Assembly: GCF_050410795.1 (NCBI RefSeq)
Contig: NZ_CP191258.1
Span: 2,232,001 to 2,296,000 of the forward strand
Reading direction: 5' to 3'
DNA length: 64,000 nt
DNA from: Fontivita pretiosa
GTDB taxonomy: Bacteria > Planctomycetota > Phycisphaerae > Tepidisphaerales > Tepidisphaeraceae
Part shown: positions 48,447 to 57,046 of the stretch, piece by piece
Layout of the letters: every line of letters starts with the position of its first letter
How positions within the stretch are numbered: the first letter of the stretch is position 1
Notes under the pieces: generated by a model
What the model saw: the letters and a program-made list of their open reading frames with translations, nothing else
Told to the model about the DNA's origin: nothing
Database searches by the model: none
Made by a program: the position numbers and the translations under genes

Positions 48447-49903
48447 CATGACAGCGCTACGAAGAGTTGACCTGAATCACCGAGCGGTGTCGGCTTTTAT
48501 ATGCTGCCTCGTTACGCCGTTGGTGATAGGCACATCGCTGCATCAGCTGGGACCAGGACCTCCAGTCGCGCTGCCAGAGCTTCGCCGCGAGGGTCGAGAC
48601 AGCCTCGCAAACCTGCTCGAAGGTGATGAGCACATTTTTCCCCCCGCAGCCGGGTCGTCTGTTCCGACAGGAAGCACATCGCCAATCGCACGCACAGCCA
48701 GTGTCGTATCAGACTCACATAGGTTCTGACCTCGAAGTCGCCCAGTCCCGCCTCCTGCTTGGCACGCTCGAACCACTTTTCCACATGCCAGCGTGACAGC
48801 AGCACGCGGATCAATTTCTCGACGCTGGCGCCTTCGCCGGCATTGCTGATCACGTATTTGATCTCACCGGTCTTCGGCTGTCGCATCACGATCAGCCAGT
48901 ACATCCGGTCGGTGGGAACGCTGAGGTTGTGGTTGGCGTGCGAGGAGTCGCTCAGATGGACTCGGGTTGCCTTGTATTCCCAGATCAGTGTCCCGCGTGT
49001 GGTGTCCTTCACCTTGCACCGCTTCCAGGGCTGGCTCGTGAACGCCGGGCTGTGCGTGCTCAGGTTGTCCACCCGCCGCGCCGCATGAGAAGCGTACCCG
49101 CCGCTGCGGCACGCCGGACGTTTGACCCAGGCGCGGAAGCTGGCGGGCACTTCGCCCACCGCCGCCTGGCCCATCTCGTCCAGCCCGAACCAGAACGCCG
49201 GCACCATGCCGTACTCTTCATCGAAGACCACCCAGTTGAGCTTCACCCCGCCGGCCAGCGCCTGCTTCACCTGCTCCAGGGCGATCTTCCACTTCGCACG
49301 GCAGACCAACTCCGTCGGAATGCCCGCCTCCTCACAGCGGTCGCGGTCCGCCGCCCAGTCCTGCGGCAGATACAGGTCGCTGGCCAGCACGCACGAGAAG
49401 GGGTTTTTGGCATCGTTGTCGGTGAACAGCAGATGCTGGGCAACCACGCAGTTCTCGATCTTGCCCGATTCCCCGCAGTATTGCCGCTGCACCCCAGGCG
49501 TCTTGTCTCCCTGCTTGGGATGGCCGGTGGCGTCGATCACTCCGATTCCGCCCTGCGGACAACGGTCGGCCACGCGATGGATCAGCATCTTCTCCAGTCG
49601 CGCATGATCCCAGGCGAACAGGGACAAGAACTCCTGCAGCGTCCGCACCGCCACCCCGCACGCCAGCGCGATCGGCTCCACGCTCTTGCGTCGCAGGTCC
49701 GCCATCAATCCCAGCAGATAACTCTGGAAGTAATCGAAGGTCACCGCACGCTCGAAGCAGGGGCGAAACGACTGAACCCATGCCGACAACGCTGGCTGCA
49801 GAGAAGCGAGTTGTTCCGCATTCATCGCACGACTCCGGTGTTGGACCAGAATCGTCATCGACTCGCAGCCGCTCCCGGCTTGAGCTAATCTAGCGCTGTC
49901 ATG
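48447..49903 (-). mobile_element. IS701-family insertion sequence, right copy of an inverted pair
   Basis: A 1457-bp element with the same 13-bp ends as the left copy, in opposite orientation. Outer flank CTAG at 49904-49907 matches the CTAG at the far left end of the pair, so the two copies together are flanked by one 4-base duplication. Confidence 0.9.
48512..49825 (-). CDS. IS701-family transposase, intact
   Basis: A 437-aa DDE transposase. ATG 49825 (MNAEQLASLQPAL) is preferred, with GGAG 7-8 bases upstream; an earlier in-frame start adds 11 residues. Family features: SVEPIALACGVAVRTLQEFL, GVIDATGHPKQGDKTPG with the first Asp, RQYCGESGKIENCVVAQHLL, LNWVVFDEEYGMVPAF with the second Asp, and WFERAKQEAGLGDFEVR with the Glu. 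This is the only full single-frame transposase gene in the window and could supply the damaged left copy in trans. Confidence 0.9.
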   Translation of the reverse strand: MNAEQLASLQPALSAWVQSFRPCFERAVTFDYFQSYLLGLMADLRRKSVEPIALACGVAVRTLQEFLSLFAWDHARLEKMLIHRVADRCPQGGIGVIDATGHPKQGDKTPGVQRQYCGESGKIENCVVAQHLLFTDNDAKNPFSCVLASDLYLPQDWAADRDRCEEAGIPTELVCRAKWKIALEQVKQALAGGVKLNWVVFDEEYGMVPAFWFGLDEMGQAAVGEVPASFRAWVKRPACRSGGYASHAARRVDNLSTHSPAFTSQPWKRCKVKDTTRGTLIWEYKATRVHLSDSSHANHNLSVPTDRMYWLIVMRQPKTGEIKYVISNAGEGASVEKLIRVLLSRWHVEKWFERAKQEAGLGDFEVRTYVSLIRHWLCVRLAMCFLSEQTTRLRGEKCAHHLRAGLRGCLDPRGEALAARLEVLVPADAAMCLSPTA

Positions 49904-49908
49904 CTAGT

Positions 49909-50205
49909 ATGGCGATGTCGAAGCTCAAGATTTTCCGGGTCGAGTTGACCGGTTCGGCGCGACGGCGACTTGCTGCGCTGAGTTCGCGGCATCGCATGAG
50001 GCAGCGCGTGATCCTGTCGCGCCTGCTCGAGTGGTTCGTCGCCCGGCCGCCCGCCATGCAGACTGCGGCGCAGGGGCACTACCCGCCGACTCTGCAGGCC
50101 GAGATTTCCCAGCTCATCCTCAAGCGCCTGCAAGCAGATCAGCACACACAGGCGGCAGGTTCGCAGGCGACTGTGTCCGGTGGATCGAAGGCAGCATCGT
50201 CATAG
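49909..50205 (+). CDS. Small ribbon-helix-helix-like DNA-binding protein
   Basis: A 98-aa protein. MSKLKIFRVELTGSARRRLA then RMRQRVILSRLLEWFVAR has the strand-helix-helix layout of Arc/MetJ-type regulators; the C-terminal half is polar with one helix (TLQAEISQLILKRLQ). Two ATGs (49909, 49915) lie within 12 bases of the IS701 end, and no ribosome site is visible, so its original upstream region was displaced by insertions. It converges with the MauE-like gene. Function unknown; a regulator role is inferred. Confidence 0.5.
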   Translation: MAMSKLKIFRVELTGSARRRLAALSSRHRMRQRVILSRLLEWFVARPPAMQTAAQGHYPPTLQAEISQLILKRLQADQHTQAAGSQATVSGGSKAASS

Positions 50206-50211
50206 GCTCGC

Positions 50212-50231
50212 CCAGCGTCGGCTGACGTTGG
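50212..50231. terminator. Hairpin between convergent genes
   Basis: CCAGCGTC, loop GGCT, GACGTTGG: an 8-pair stem with one G-T pair, just after the 50205 stop and before the converging gene end at 50300. No T run follows, so termination is only suggested. Confidence 0.3.
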
Positions 50232-50299
50232 CTGAGCGCTTGATTCACTCGTTCCCGCGAGCACAGGTGGCCGGTGTACACATACAACTGTTGCCGCGC

Positions 50300-51997
50300 T
50301 CAACGGACCTGGTAGCGGACCGTCAAATGCAGCGTCGGCTGCGCCGTCAGCCCCGTGGCGAGCTGCACCGGTACCTCGTAACTTCCCGCCGCCTTTCCCG
50401 CCGTGCCGGCCTTGACGATCAGGCCGATGCGTCCACCGCCCCCCGGTACCGGGTCGCGCGGCACCAGGGCGTAGCACGCGCCATCGCTGGAGGTGCTGTA
50501 CAGCAGACGCAGCGCCTGGGGGCCGTCATTCACGAGCTGCACCGTTCCCTGGCCCGTGCTGCCCGGTTCCAGCACGCCCAGGTCCAGATCCTGCGGCTCC
50601 AGCACCAGCGGCAGGCCGATCCGCGCCGCCACCTCCAGGCGGATGCTGCGCCGCTGCGAACCGCCGTCCGCCGCTGCCGGCGCCGCATGCACGATCACCG
50701 CCTTGCGGTAGCTCATCGTCTCGTCCGGGGCGTGGAAGACCACGTCCAGGGGTGCGCTGCCGCGCGCAGGAAGTTGCTCGGGCCTGGAGTGCACGACGGC
50801 ACAACCGCACTCGGACTCGACGCTGCGGACCGAACGCGGCTGATCGGATTCGTTGGCGAGCACGAAGCGGATCGCGTGCACGCTGTCGGGCCTGACGTAC
50901 CCAAGGTCCGCCAGCAGGCGATCCGGAGCCAGAGTCTTGGCCAAGACCGGCGCCGCCAGCGCCGCGGCAACGCTCCCTACGTCGCGTTCTCTGCTTTGGC
51001 CCACCGTGACCTGCTCGACTTTTCCGTCGTCCAGCGTCAGCAGCGTGGACGGCGTCACCCGCCAGCGCCGCGATGACGCAAGCTCCAGGACCAGCGCCCC
51101 GGCGGGCAGCGGCAGGGTGGGCAGCGCCGCTGACGCGGCCGGTGAGGACGTCGCTGAGGCCGCTGGCGGCGAAGCCGCGAGCTGCACGATCGCCAGCCGG
51201 CAACGCTGCGCGGTGCGCTGGGCGGCCTGCGTGACGTCACCGAGCCGCCGCAGCGTGCTGCGGCACTCGGGACAGGTCTCGTCGTAGAACAATACCTGCC
51301 AGCGCCCCTTTGCCAGCTCAGCGCCCTTGGCGTCCAGGTGTCCCAGCAGGGGCAGGGGCTTTCCGACCCACTGCGCAGGCTCGAGCACGACGAGCTCGAA
51401 GCCGCCCCTGATCGTGCCGTCCGGCAGCATACGCGCCGCCCACGGATGCATCAGAAGCCAACAGCCAACCCCGGCGGTTGCCCCCGCGGCCAGTGTCCAC
51501 GATGCCACTGAGCTGCACGAGCGGGCGCGACCGGATGGAGCAGGTCGGGCCACCAGCAGGATCGCCACCAGCGCCATATCCAACGTGGCGGTGACCGCCG
51601 GCGGCACGCGCAGCTCGCCGAAACAGCCGCAGGAGGCATCTCCACGCCAGGCGGCCAAGCCGCTGACGACGGCGAACACGGCAAAGCATGCGATCGCCAT
51701 CGCCCGCGCGCTTCTGGGCCACAGACCGCTGGCCAGCCACAGTCCCAGGATCCACTCTCCGCACACCTGCGCCACCATCCATGGGCGGTCGGGCACAAGC
51801 GGATCGGCGATCAGCTGCTGTGCCTTGAGGATCGCCGCTGCCACCAGGAGTAGCGCCGCAGCCAGCGCCGCGGCGCGATAGAGCCGGCCCGGGCGCACGC
51901 CGTGATCTGTCAATGTCAATGGCGGAGCGGTCTGCTCGCCATGCTCACTCGTGGGCGCGTGCGACGCCACTGCCGCTGAAGCCTGTGTTTCTGCCAT
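50300..51997 (-). CDS. MauE/DoxX-like membrane, thioredoxin-like and DUF1573 fusion protein
   Basis: A 565-aa protein; ATG 51997 has GGAG upstream and is preferred over 52024. Order: four hydrophobic helices in about residues 40-190 with DASCGCFGELRVPPAVTATL, the signature of MauE-like redox membrane proteins in this type of bacterium. A thioredoxin-like piece follows with WQVLFYDETCPECRSTLRRL (CPEC redox pair). A C-terminal DUF1573-like domain (VESECGCAVVHSRPEQLPAR and LDLGVLEPGSTGQGTVQLVN) comes last. It probably handles disulfide or redox chemistry at the membrane. It follows the T2SS operon on the same strand with 109 bases to the TPR gene. Confidence 0.72.
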   Translation of the reverse strand: MAETQASAAVASHAPTSEHGEQTAPPLTLTDHGVRPGRLYRAAALAAALLLVAAAILKAQQLIADPLVPDRPWMVAQVCGEWILGLWLASGLWPRSARAMAIACFAVFAVVSGLAAWRGDASCGCFGELRVPPAVTATLDMALVAILLVARPAPSGRARSCSSVASWTLAAGATAGVGCWLLMHPWAARMLPDGTIRGGFELVVLEPAQWVGKPLPLLGHLDAKGAELAKGRWQVLFYDETCPECRSTLRRLGDVTQAAQRTAQRCRLAIVQLAASPPAASATSSPAASAALPTLPLPAGALVLELASSRRWRVTPSTLLTLDDGKVEQVTVGQSRERDVGSVAAALAAPVLAKTLAPDRLLADLGYVRPDSVHAIRFVLANESDQPRSVRSVESECGCAVVHSRPEQLPARGSAPLDVVFHAPDETMSYRKAVIVHAAPAAADGGSQRRSIRLEVAARIGLPLVLEPQDLDLGVLEPGSTGQGTVQLVNDGPQALRLLYSTSSDGACYALVPRDPVPGGGGRIGLIVKAGTAGKAAGSYEVPVQLATGLTAQPTLHLTVRYQVR

Positions 51998-52106
51998 GGC
52001 ACTCGCTCCGTTCGCTGTGATCACTCACGCCATCTCATCGCCGCATTTCTTCAACTCCCCATCTGCCCTTCTCCCCCTGTCACCCATCACCCCGCTCTCC
52101 TGGCCG

Positions 52107-52730
52107 CTACCCCGGCACCGGCCGCCCGCGCAGCGCCAGTTGCCTGCCGGCCCACCGCCGCCAACTCGGCCGCGGGTCGTTCTCCAGCACCTGCTGCAGC
52201 AACTCGAGAGTGCGCTGGTCCTTGTCGCCACGCCTGACCCGGCAGCGGGCGGCGTTGGCCACGACCTGTGCGCCGTCCCGGCCCAGGGCCAGCGCCTCGT
52301 CATAGCTCTGCACGGCCTCGTCCAGCTTCCCGGCCCGCTCCAGAACCAGCCCCAGGTTATTCTTGGGCTCGGGTTGCTCGGGCATGAGCTTGGCCGCGTA
52401 CTGGAACTCCCAAGCCGCCAGATACAGCTCGCCCTGGTGGAAGTACGCCTTGCCCAGGTTGTTATGGGCCGGGCCGAAAGTCACGTCTGCCTCCAACGCC
52501 GCGCGGAGCTGCTGCTGGGCCTTTTCCCACTCGCCTTTGTTCAGCAGCTCCACGCCTTTGGCGTTGAGCTGCCGGGCTCGATCCGTGTCCCGCGTCGGGT
52601 CGCGGGCGACGGTGCGATACGAGTTGCCGGCGTCGGATTTGCCCGAGCGGCAGCCGATGCAGGAAAGTCCGGCCAGCAATGCCAGCAACGACAATGCGGT
52701 TGCCCAACTTCCGGTTCGTCTTGCGTTCAT
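52107..52730 (-). CDS. TPR-repeat lipoprotein at the end of the T2SS operon
   Basis: A 207-aa protein; ATG 52730 follows GGAGGAG and overlaps the gspM-like stop (ATGA). The signal ends in the lipobox LSCIGC. Two to three tetratricopeptide repeats follow: LNAKGVELLNKGEWEKAQQQ, FGPAHNNLGKAYFHQGELYL and PEPKNNLGLVLERAGKLDEA. Coupling to the secretion genes suggests a pilotin-like or scaffold job in assembling the secretion system at the outer membrane, but TPR lipoproteins are too general for certainty. Confidence 0.8.
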   Translation of the reverse strand: MNARRTGSWATALSLLALLAGLSCIGCRSGKSDAGNSYRTVARDPTRDTDRARQLNAKGVELLNKGEWEKAQQQLRAALEADVTFGPAHNNLGKAYFHQGELYLAAWEFQYAAKLMPEQPEPKNNLGLVLERAGKLDEAVQSYDEALALGRDGAQVVANAARCRVRRGDKDQRTLELLQQVLENDPRPSWRRWAGRQLALRGRPVPG

Positions 52731-53362
52731 GGTTCTCCTCCCGCTCTGCCTCCGGCGCGGTGCTGCTGGTGTGGCGGCGGTGAATAGATCAGGTAGGACA
52801 GCGTCGCCTCCACGTTCCACTGCTGGCCGGTCTCCTGCTCGCGCGGCGCGACCAGCCGCAGGCTCCGCGGCTGCAGTCCGGTAGCCCCTCCTCCGCTGCT
52901 GCTGGAACTCACCACCAGCTCGCGCAGCAGCCCGACCAGTTGCCGTAACGTCAACTGTCGCAGATGCAGCTGCGTGGGCTTCTCCAGATAGCCGCTGTCG
53001 CCCAGTCGCTGCGGCGGCTCGGGGCTGATCCGCAGGATCGAGCTGGTCGGTACCTGCGCCGCGGCCGCAGCATGCTCGACGCGGCTCGCCAGCTCCGCGG
53101 CGGCCAGTTCCCGGGCGGCGACGGTGCCGGGGCGGTTCCGTAGCGCGATCACCTGCTCGGCCAACTGCCCGCAGCGCCCCAGATCATCCCAGGCTCGCAT
53201 CGCCCGCTGCCGCGAGGCGTCGAGCCGGCGCCAGGCCCACAGGTTCGCCGCGAGCAGGAGCACGACCAAGAGCACGGCACACGTGAGCGTGCGCGGTCTA
53301 CCTCCGCGCGACGGCGTTTCCGGCGCTTGTTGAGCGTCGTACTGGCTCGCGTTCTGACTCAC
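52727..53362 (-). CDS. GspM/PilO-like type II secretion inner-membrane protein
   Basis: A 211-aa protein with one N-terminal membrane helix (LTCAVLLVVLLLAANLWAW, about 26-44), a coiled region and a ferredoxin-like end (HLRQLTLRQLVGLLRELVV). This layout matches GspM or PilO, the partner of GspL in the inner-membrane platform. Identification rests on layout and position after the GspL-like gene, overlapping it by 4 bases. Sequence similarity to characterised GspM is low, as usual for this subunit. Confidence 0.6.
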   Translation of the reverse strand: MSQNASQYDAQQAPETPSRGGRPRTLTCAVLLVVLLLAANLWAWRRLDASRQRAMRAWDDLGRCGQLAEQVIALRNRPGTVAARELAAAELASRVEHAAAAAQVPTSSILRISPEPPQRLGDSGYLEKPTQLHLRQLTLRQLVGLLRELVVSSSSSGGGATGLQPRSLRLVAPREQETGQQWNVEATLSYLIYSPPPHQQHRAGGRAGGEP

Positions 53363-54933
53363 TTGGCTTCCCTTCGTTCAACAGCGTCCGGCTTGCGCTG
53401 GTCTTGCCCTGCGACGTTCACCGCCGCCACGAGGCTGAACGAGACGCCGGGCGGCACAGCGTCGCCCGGCTTGCTCGGCAACTGTTCGCTGCGCGGCGGC
53501 TCGGGGTCGAAGATGCCTCCATTGCGCAGCGCCGTGGCGATCGCCTCGGCATCGCCGTGGCTGCGCGCTTGGCCCTCGATCTGCAATCGCCGTGCGTCCA
53601 AGCGCAGCTCCAGCACCCGGTAGCGCAGCACCTCCGGCGCAGGCAACAGTGCCAACGCCTGTCGCAGCAACAGCAGCAGCAGGACCGAGCGTTGCGACGA
53701 TGCGGACCAGAGCTCGGCGGGACTGCCCTCGTCGCCAGCACTGCCGCTGTCGACGCCCTCGTCGTCGCCGGCAAGAGCCTTGAGCCTGCGGAGCTCGGCT
53801 GCCAGCACCAGCGCCGGATCGATCGGCAACCGCTTGCCGGGCATGGCGCGGGCGAACAACTGCTGCTGCTGCGCCTCGGCCTGGGTCGCCACACGTTCGT
53901 AGCGATGGGCGCGTGTCAGTTGTCCCGTCAACAGCCCCGTCAGGCTCGCCAGAAGGCACAGCGCCAGCCCCAGCAGCGGCCGGCGAACTTGCCTGAGCGG
54001 ATCTGCTGAGGCGAGCGGGCCGGTCCGCAAGTTCACGCTGGGACGAAGCGCTCCGGCCAGCGCTGCGGCAGCACCCTGAGCCGCCGAATCGGCCTGCGTT
54101 GGCTGATCCTCCAAGCGCGGCGGTAAAGACGAATCCTGCTGCGCTCCACTGCTGTTGCCCAGCACGTGGTCGCCGAGGGCAGCGTCAAGCTTCTCAGCCT
54201 CGTCAAATCCCAGCATCACGAGGCTGGGTGCGCGGTGCTCCTCCAACGTGCATGCCCGAAGCGCGCGGCGCAGCTGCGGTGCCCGCGCCGGCACGAGTTT
54301 CCACGACCGCAGCGTGCCCGTCGGGGCGACGGTAAACCAATCGACGTGGTCATTGTGGCACCAGGCCAACAAGTCGGGCTTGCAGGGCTGTTGCCGCTGT
54401 TGCCGCAGCCATTGGTCGGCCGCCAGCACCGCCGAAGGGCTGATCAGCTCGATCGCTACACCGGCGTCCTCCAGCGCCGCCACCAGCGGCGCCAAACGCG
54501 ACAGCTCCACCGCCACGGCGAGCACGTCGCCCTTCGTCGAGGCCGACGGAGAAAGAACGAAGTCGGCGACGATCTGCTCGGCCGACAGCGGAAGCTGTTC
54601 CTCCAGGCGATACAGCATCGCCTGTTGCTGCTGTGCCCTGCGGCGATGACGACGATGTGGCCAGCCGGCTTCCTCCGCGGCGATCGAGGCGGCCAGGCAC
54701 CAGTTCGAGGGCAACAGCAGCGCCGCCGAGCCGCCCGCGTAGCCCAGGCTCTCCAGCGCCGCACGTACCGCGGCCGCGACCTGCTGCGGCAACGGCTTCG
54801 ATTCCTCCTGCTGTTCGACCTGGCGCTCGGTCACCTGCGCCCTTGTGTCCGCCGCGAATGCAGTGACCCTGGCGACGCGCCAGGCCGTGGCGGGCTCTTG
54901 CGGTGGAAAGATGACGTAGGCGTTTCGCGTCAT
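53359..54933 (-). CDS. GspL/PilM-like type II secretion platform protein
   Basis: A 524-aa protein. ATG 54933 (MTRNAYVIFPPQEP) is chosen from the ATGA overlap with the upstream gene; the frame is open further but reads as shadow. An actin-like cytoplasmic domain (LLLPSNWCLAASIAAEEAGW, and QIVADFVLSPSASTKGDVLA) is followed by a membrane helix near 330 (LLGLALCLLASLTGLLTG) and a PilN-like periplasmic part with LRYRVLELRLDARRLQIEG. It would link the GspE ATPase to GspM and GspF. Confidence 0.7.
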   Translation of the reverse strand: MTRNAYVIFPPQEPATAWRVARVTAFAADTRAQVTERQVEQQEESKPLPQQVAAAVRAALESLGYAGGSAALLLPSNWCLAASIAAEEAGWPHRRHRRRAQQQQAMLYRLEEQLPLSAEQIVADFVLSPSASTKGDVLAVAVELSRLAPLVAALEDAGVAIELISPSAVLAADQWLRQQRQQPCKPDLLAWCHNDHVDWFTVAPTGTLRSWKLVPARAPQLRRALRACTLEEHRAPSLVMLGFDEAEKLDAALGDHVLGNSSGAQQDSSLPPRLEDQPTQADSAAQGAAAALAGALRPSVNLRTGPLASADPLRQVRRPLLGLALCLLASLTGLLTGQLTRAHRYERVATQAEAQQQQLFARAMPGKRLPIDPALVLAAELRRLKALAGDDEGVDSGSAGDEGSPAELWSASSQRSVLLLLLLRQALALLPAPEVLRYRVLELRLDARRLQIEGQARSHGDAEAIATALRNGGIFDPEPPRSEQLPSKPGDAVPPGVSFSLVAAVNVAGQDQRKPDAVERREAK

Positions 54934-55430
54934 GGGGAACTCGGTGCGTTGCCCGCAGCGGGCAGGCTCAGCACGATCTGCTGTCCGTTGTGCAGCACGG
55001 TCACCGCCTGCGGCTCGATCGCCAGGACCTTCACGTTTCCCAGGGTCTCGCCCACGGCCTTGAGCTCGGTCTTGCCCGCCGCAGTGGTCAGCAGGGCCCG
55101 CGAGTAGCCCGGCTCCACGATCGTGCCGGCGAGCTTCACCGTCAACGGCTCCGGCGGCGGAGCAGCAGGCGGCGGCGGGGCAGCAGGCGGCGGATCGTAC
55201 AGCGGGCGGCGCAGGTCCAGGCTCACCGCCTGCTCGAACCACGCCAGCTCGGGCACGGGATCTTGGTCAACTGCACCCGCATGAGCCGTGGTCGGAACTG
55301 CAGGCGAGCGGCCCGCGGTGTTTCGGACCTGCAGTGGTGCCATCACGAGGCGCGCCGACACCGCTGCGCCGGTGATCAGCACCGCGGCGCCGGCCGACCA
55401 TAACGTGAGCTTGGTCCGCCGCACATTCAC
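54930..55430 (-). CDS. GspC-like type II secretion protein
   Basis: A 166-aa protein from GTG 55430, with GGAGG about 5 bases upstream. One membrane helix (LWSAGAAVLITGAAVSARLV), a Pro-rich linker (PPPAAPPPPAAPPPEP), then a small beta domain LTVKLAGTIVEPGYSRALLT and TLGNVKVLAIEPQAVTVLHN. The last part matches the HR domain of GspC, which docks onto the secretin N0 domain across the periplasm. Its position after the minor pseudopilins differs from the classical order but is common in divergent clusters. Confidence 0.7.
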   Translation of the reverse strand: MNVRRTKLTLWSAGAAVLITGAAVSARLVMAPLQVRNTAGRSPAVPTTAHAGAVDQDPVPELAWFEQAVSLDLRRPLYDPPPAAPPPPAAPPPEPLTVKLAGTIVEPGYSRALLTTAAGKTELKAVGETLGNVKVLAIEPQAVTVLHNGQQIVLSLPAAGNAPSSP

Positions 55431-55461
55431 GGATGCCTCCGCGCCAGCGTTGTCTCCCTGG

Positions 55462-56382
55462 TCACCATTCGAAGACCTCCGCCTGTCGGTGCCCGCCGGC
55501 AGCAGGCGCCACGGCAAGGCGATACCAGCTGCGCCGGGGCGAGCGGGCGATGATCCAGAGGCTGTGACACCCCGAGCCCTCGCGCAGCCACGCCTGCGCG
55601 AAGGCTCGCTGGGATTGGCTCAACTGCAGTTGGTCCAGCGCCGACACCAGCGTGACCCGCGCCCGCGTCCGCTCTGCTTGGTCCGGATCGAGTTCCGTCG
55701 TTCGCAGGCGGATCAGTTGCTGGACCTGACCCAGGTCCAGCGGGGGGCACAGCAGGATCCGCATCACCTCGGGGCTGGCCCTGCGCCAGTTGAGCCGCCC
55801 GTCGCCCCAGCAGCTCAACTGATCGGCTACCGATGGCGTCGGCGGATTGTCCTCCAGCAGCAGGGCTGGATCCGCAGCGTCTACGACCTGCCCGAAGCTT
55901 CCGATCAGCGCCAAGAGAGGCGACGGGGCCGGGTCGCGCAGGGGTTGCAGCGGACGCAGTTGCAGGCGCGCTGCCATGGGCGAGCCGGCCAACAGGGCGT
56001 GCAGCAGGCGCTGCGATTCGTCTTTGCCCCGGCGCTGCACGAGCGCCCCGGCGTTCGCCTTGGCCTGCTCGTCGGCGAAGATCAGCTCGAAACGCAGCTC
56101 GCCCAGCTGGACGCTGCGGCGAACGCTCACCGGTGCCTGGCCAGTCCAGCGTGCGCCCGACTCTGCGGCCGCCAGGATTTGCTCGGTCAGCGGCAGAAGC
56201 GTCCGCTGACACGAGAGCGTACCCCAGCTGCGCTGAAGCTGTCGCTGGGCGGCGCGCGCCTCCGCTGCGCGGCGCAAGCTCTGGCACACCGTGCCGGACA
56301 GCGCCAGCGTCGCCAGCGCCAGCAGCACCAGCGTCATCACCAGCACGTAGCCGCGAGCTTGGACCCGCCTGCAATACGACAT
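55462..56382 (-). CDS. GspK-like minor pseudopilin
   Basis: A 306-aa protein with a short basic leader and a hydrophobic N-helix (GYVLVMTLVLLALATLALSG) as in GspK, which caps the pseudopilus tip. Large size, the segment SPEVMRILLCPPLDLGQVQQ with helix-hairpin-like repeats, and position after gspJ support the call. The usual Glu5 is absent, as in other GspK proteins. It is 25 bases from gspJ. Confidence 0.75.
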   Translation of the reverse strand: MSYCRRVQARGYVLVMTLVLLALATLALSGTVCQSLRRAAEARAAQRQLQRSWGTLSCQRTLLPLTEQILAAAESGARWTGQAPVSVRRSVQLGELRFELIFADEQAKANAGALVQRRGKDESQRLLHALLAGSPMAARLQLRPLQPLRDPAPSPLLALIGSFGQVVDAADPALLLEDNPPTPSVADQLSCWGDGRLNWRRASPEVMRILLCPPLDLGQVQQLIRLRTTELDPDQAERTRARVTLVSALDQLQLSQSQRAFAQAWLREGSGCHSLWIIARSPRRSWYRLAVAPAAGGHRQAEVFEW

Positions 56383-56407
56383 GCCTCACCCTGTCACATC
56401 AGCTTCT

Positions 56408-57046
56408 TCAGTTCCTGCGCAGCCGTTGCTCAGTCGTTGATCCGTCTTGCCACTCGATCTTCACCAGCACGCTGCGCCCCAGCCGGCCACGCTCCTGCGG
56501 ACCCGGCGGTGTGGCCGCTGGCGCCTGGGCCTTGACCGCTGCGTCCGGTTCCCCACCGATCCAGAGCCTGGCCACGTCAAAGGCCACCAGCTCCGCGGAC
56601 CAGGCGTTCCCGTCGCCTTCCGCGGCATCGAGGTAGCGCTGCCGGCGCACCAGAGGGCCGTTACGTTTGTGGCCATCGCTGTCCCTCTCGTCTCGCAGCT
56701 CGTACCTTACCTCGACCGCTCGACCGGGTGCAGCGGCGCTCGCTGGCGTCGCCATGCCGTAGCCGATCAGCACCAGACTGTGACCGTCTGCTGAGCCATA
56801 CGCCCGCCGCGCGTTGAGCAGGTCCCACATCAGCACCTGCGGCACCGAGCGCGGCAGGCCTTTCCCGGCCGTATCCGCACCACCGCGGGCGCGAATCCGG
56901 TCGCGACTGAGCAGCCCGATCACCGCCAGCGCCGCGGCCATCAGCACCACCGTCACCGCGCTGGCCGCGATCAGCTCCAGCAACGTAAAGCCCTGGCGCG
57001 TTGAAGTTGCGTGTGTGCGGAAAGTAGCACGGCCAGGCATCGTCAC
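56408..57046 (-). CDS. GspJ-like minor pseudopilin
   Basis: A 212-aa protein with a prepilin cleavage and N-methylation motif, RQGFTLLELIAASAVTVVLM (Glu5 present after the Gly-Phe cut), at about residue 19. The globular part is beta-rich, with AVEVRYELRDERDSDGHKRN and RSVLVKIEWQDGSTTEQRL, consistent with GspJ at the pseudopilus tip. The start overlaps the gspI-like stop (ATGA). Confidence 0.8.
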   Translation of the reverse strand: MTMPGRATFRTHATSTRQGFTLLELIAASAVTVVLMAAALAVIGLLSRDRIRARGGADTAGKGLPRSVPQVLMWDLLNARRAYGSADGHSLVLIGYGMATPASAAAPGRAVEVRYELRDERDSDGHKRNGPLVRRQRYLDAAEGDGNAWSAELVAFDVARLWIGGEPDAAVKAQAPAATPPGPQERGRLGRSVLVKIEWQDGSTTEQRLRRN

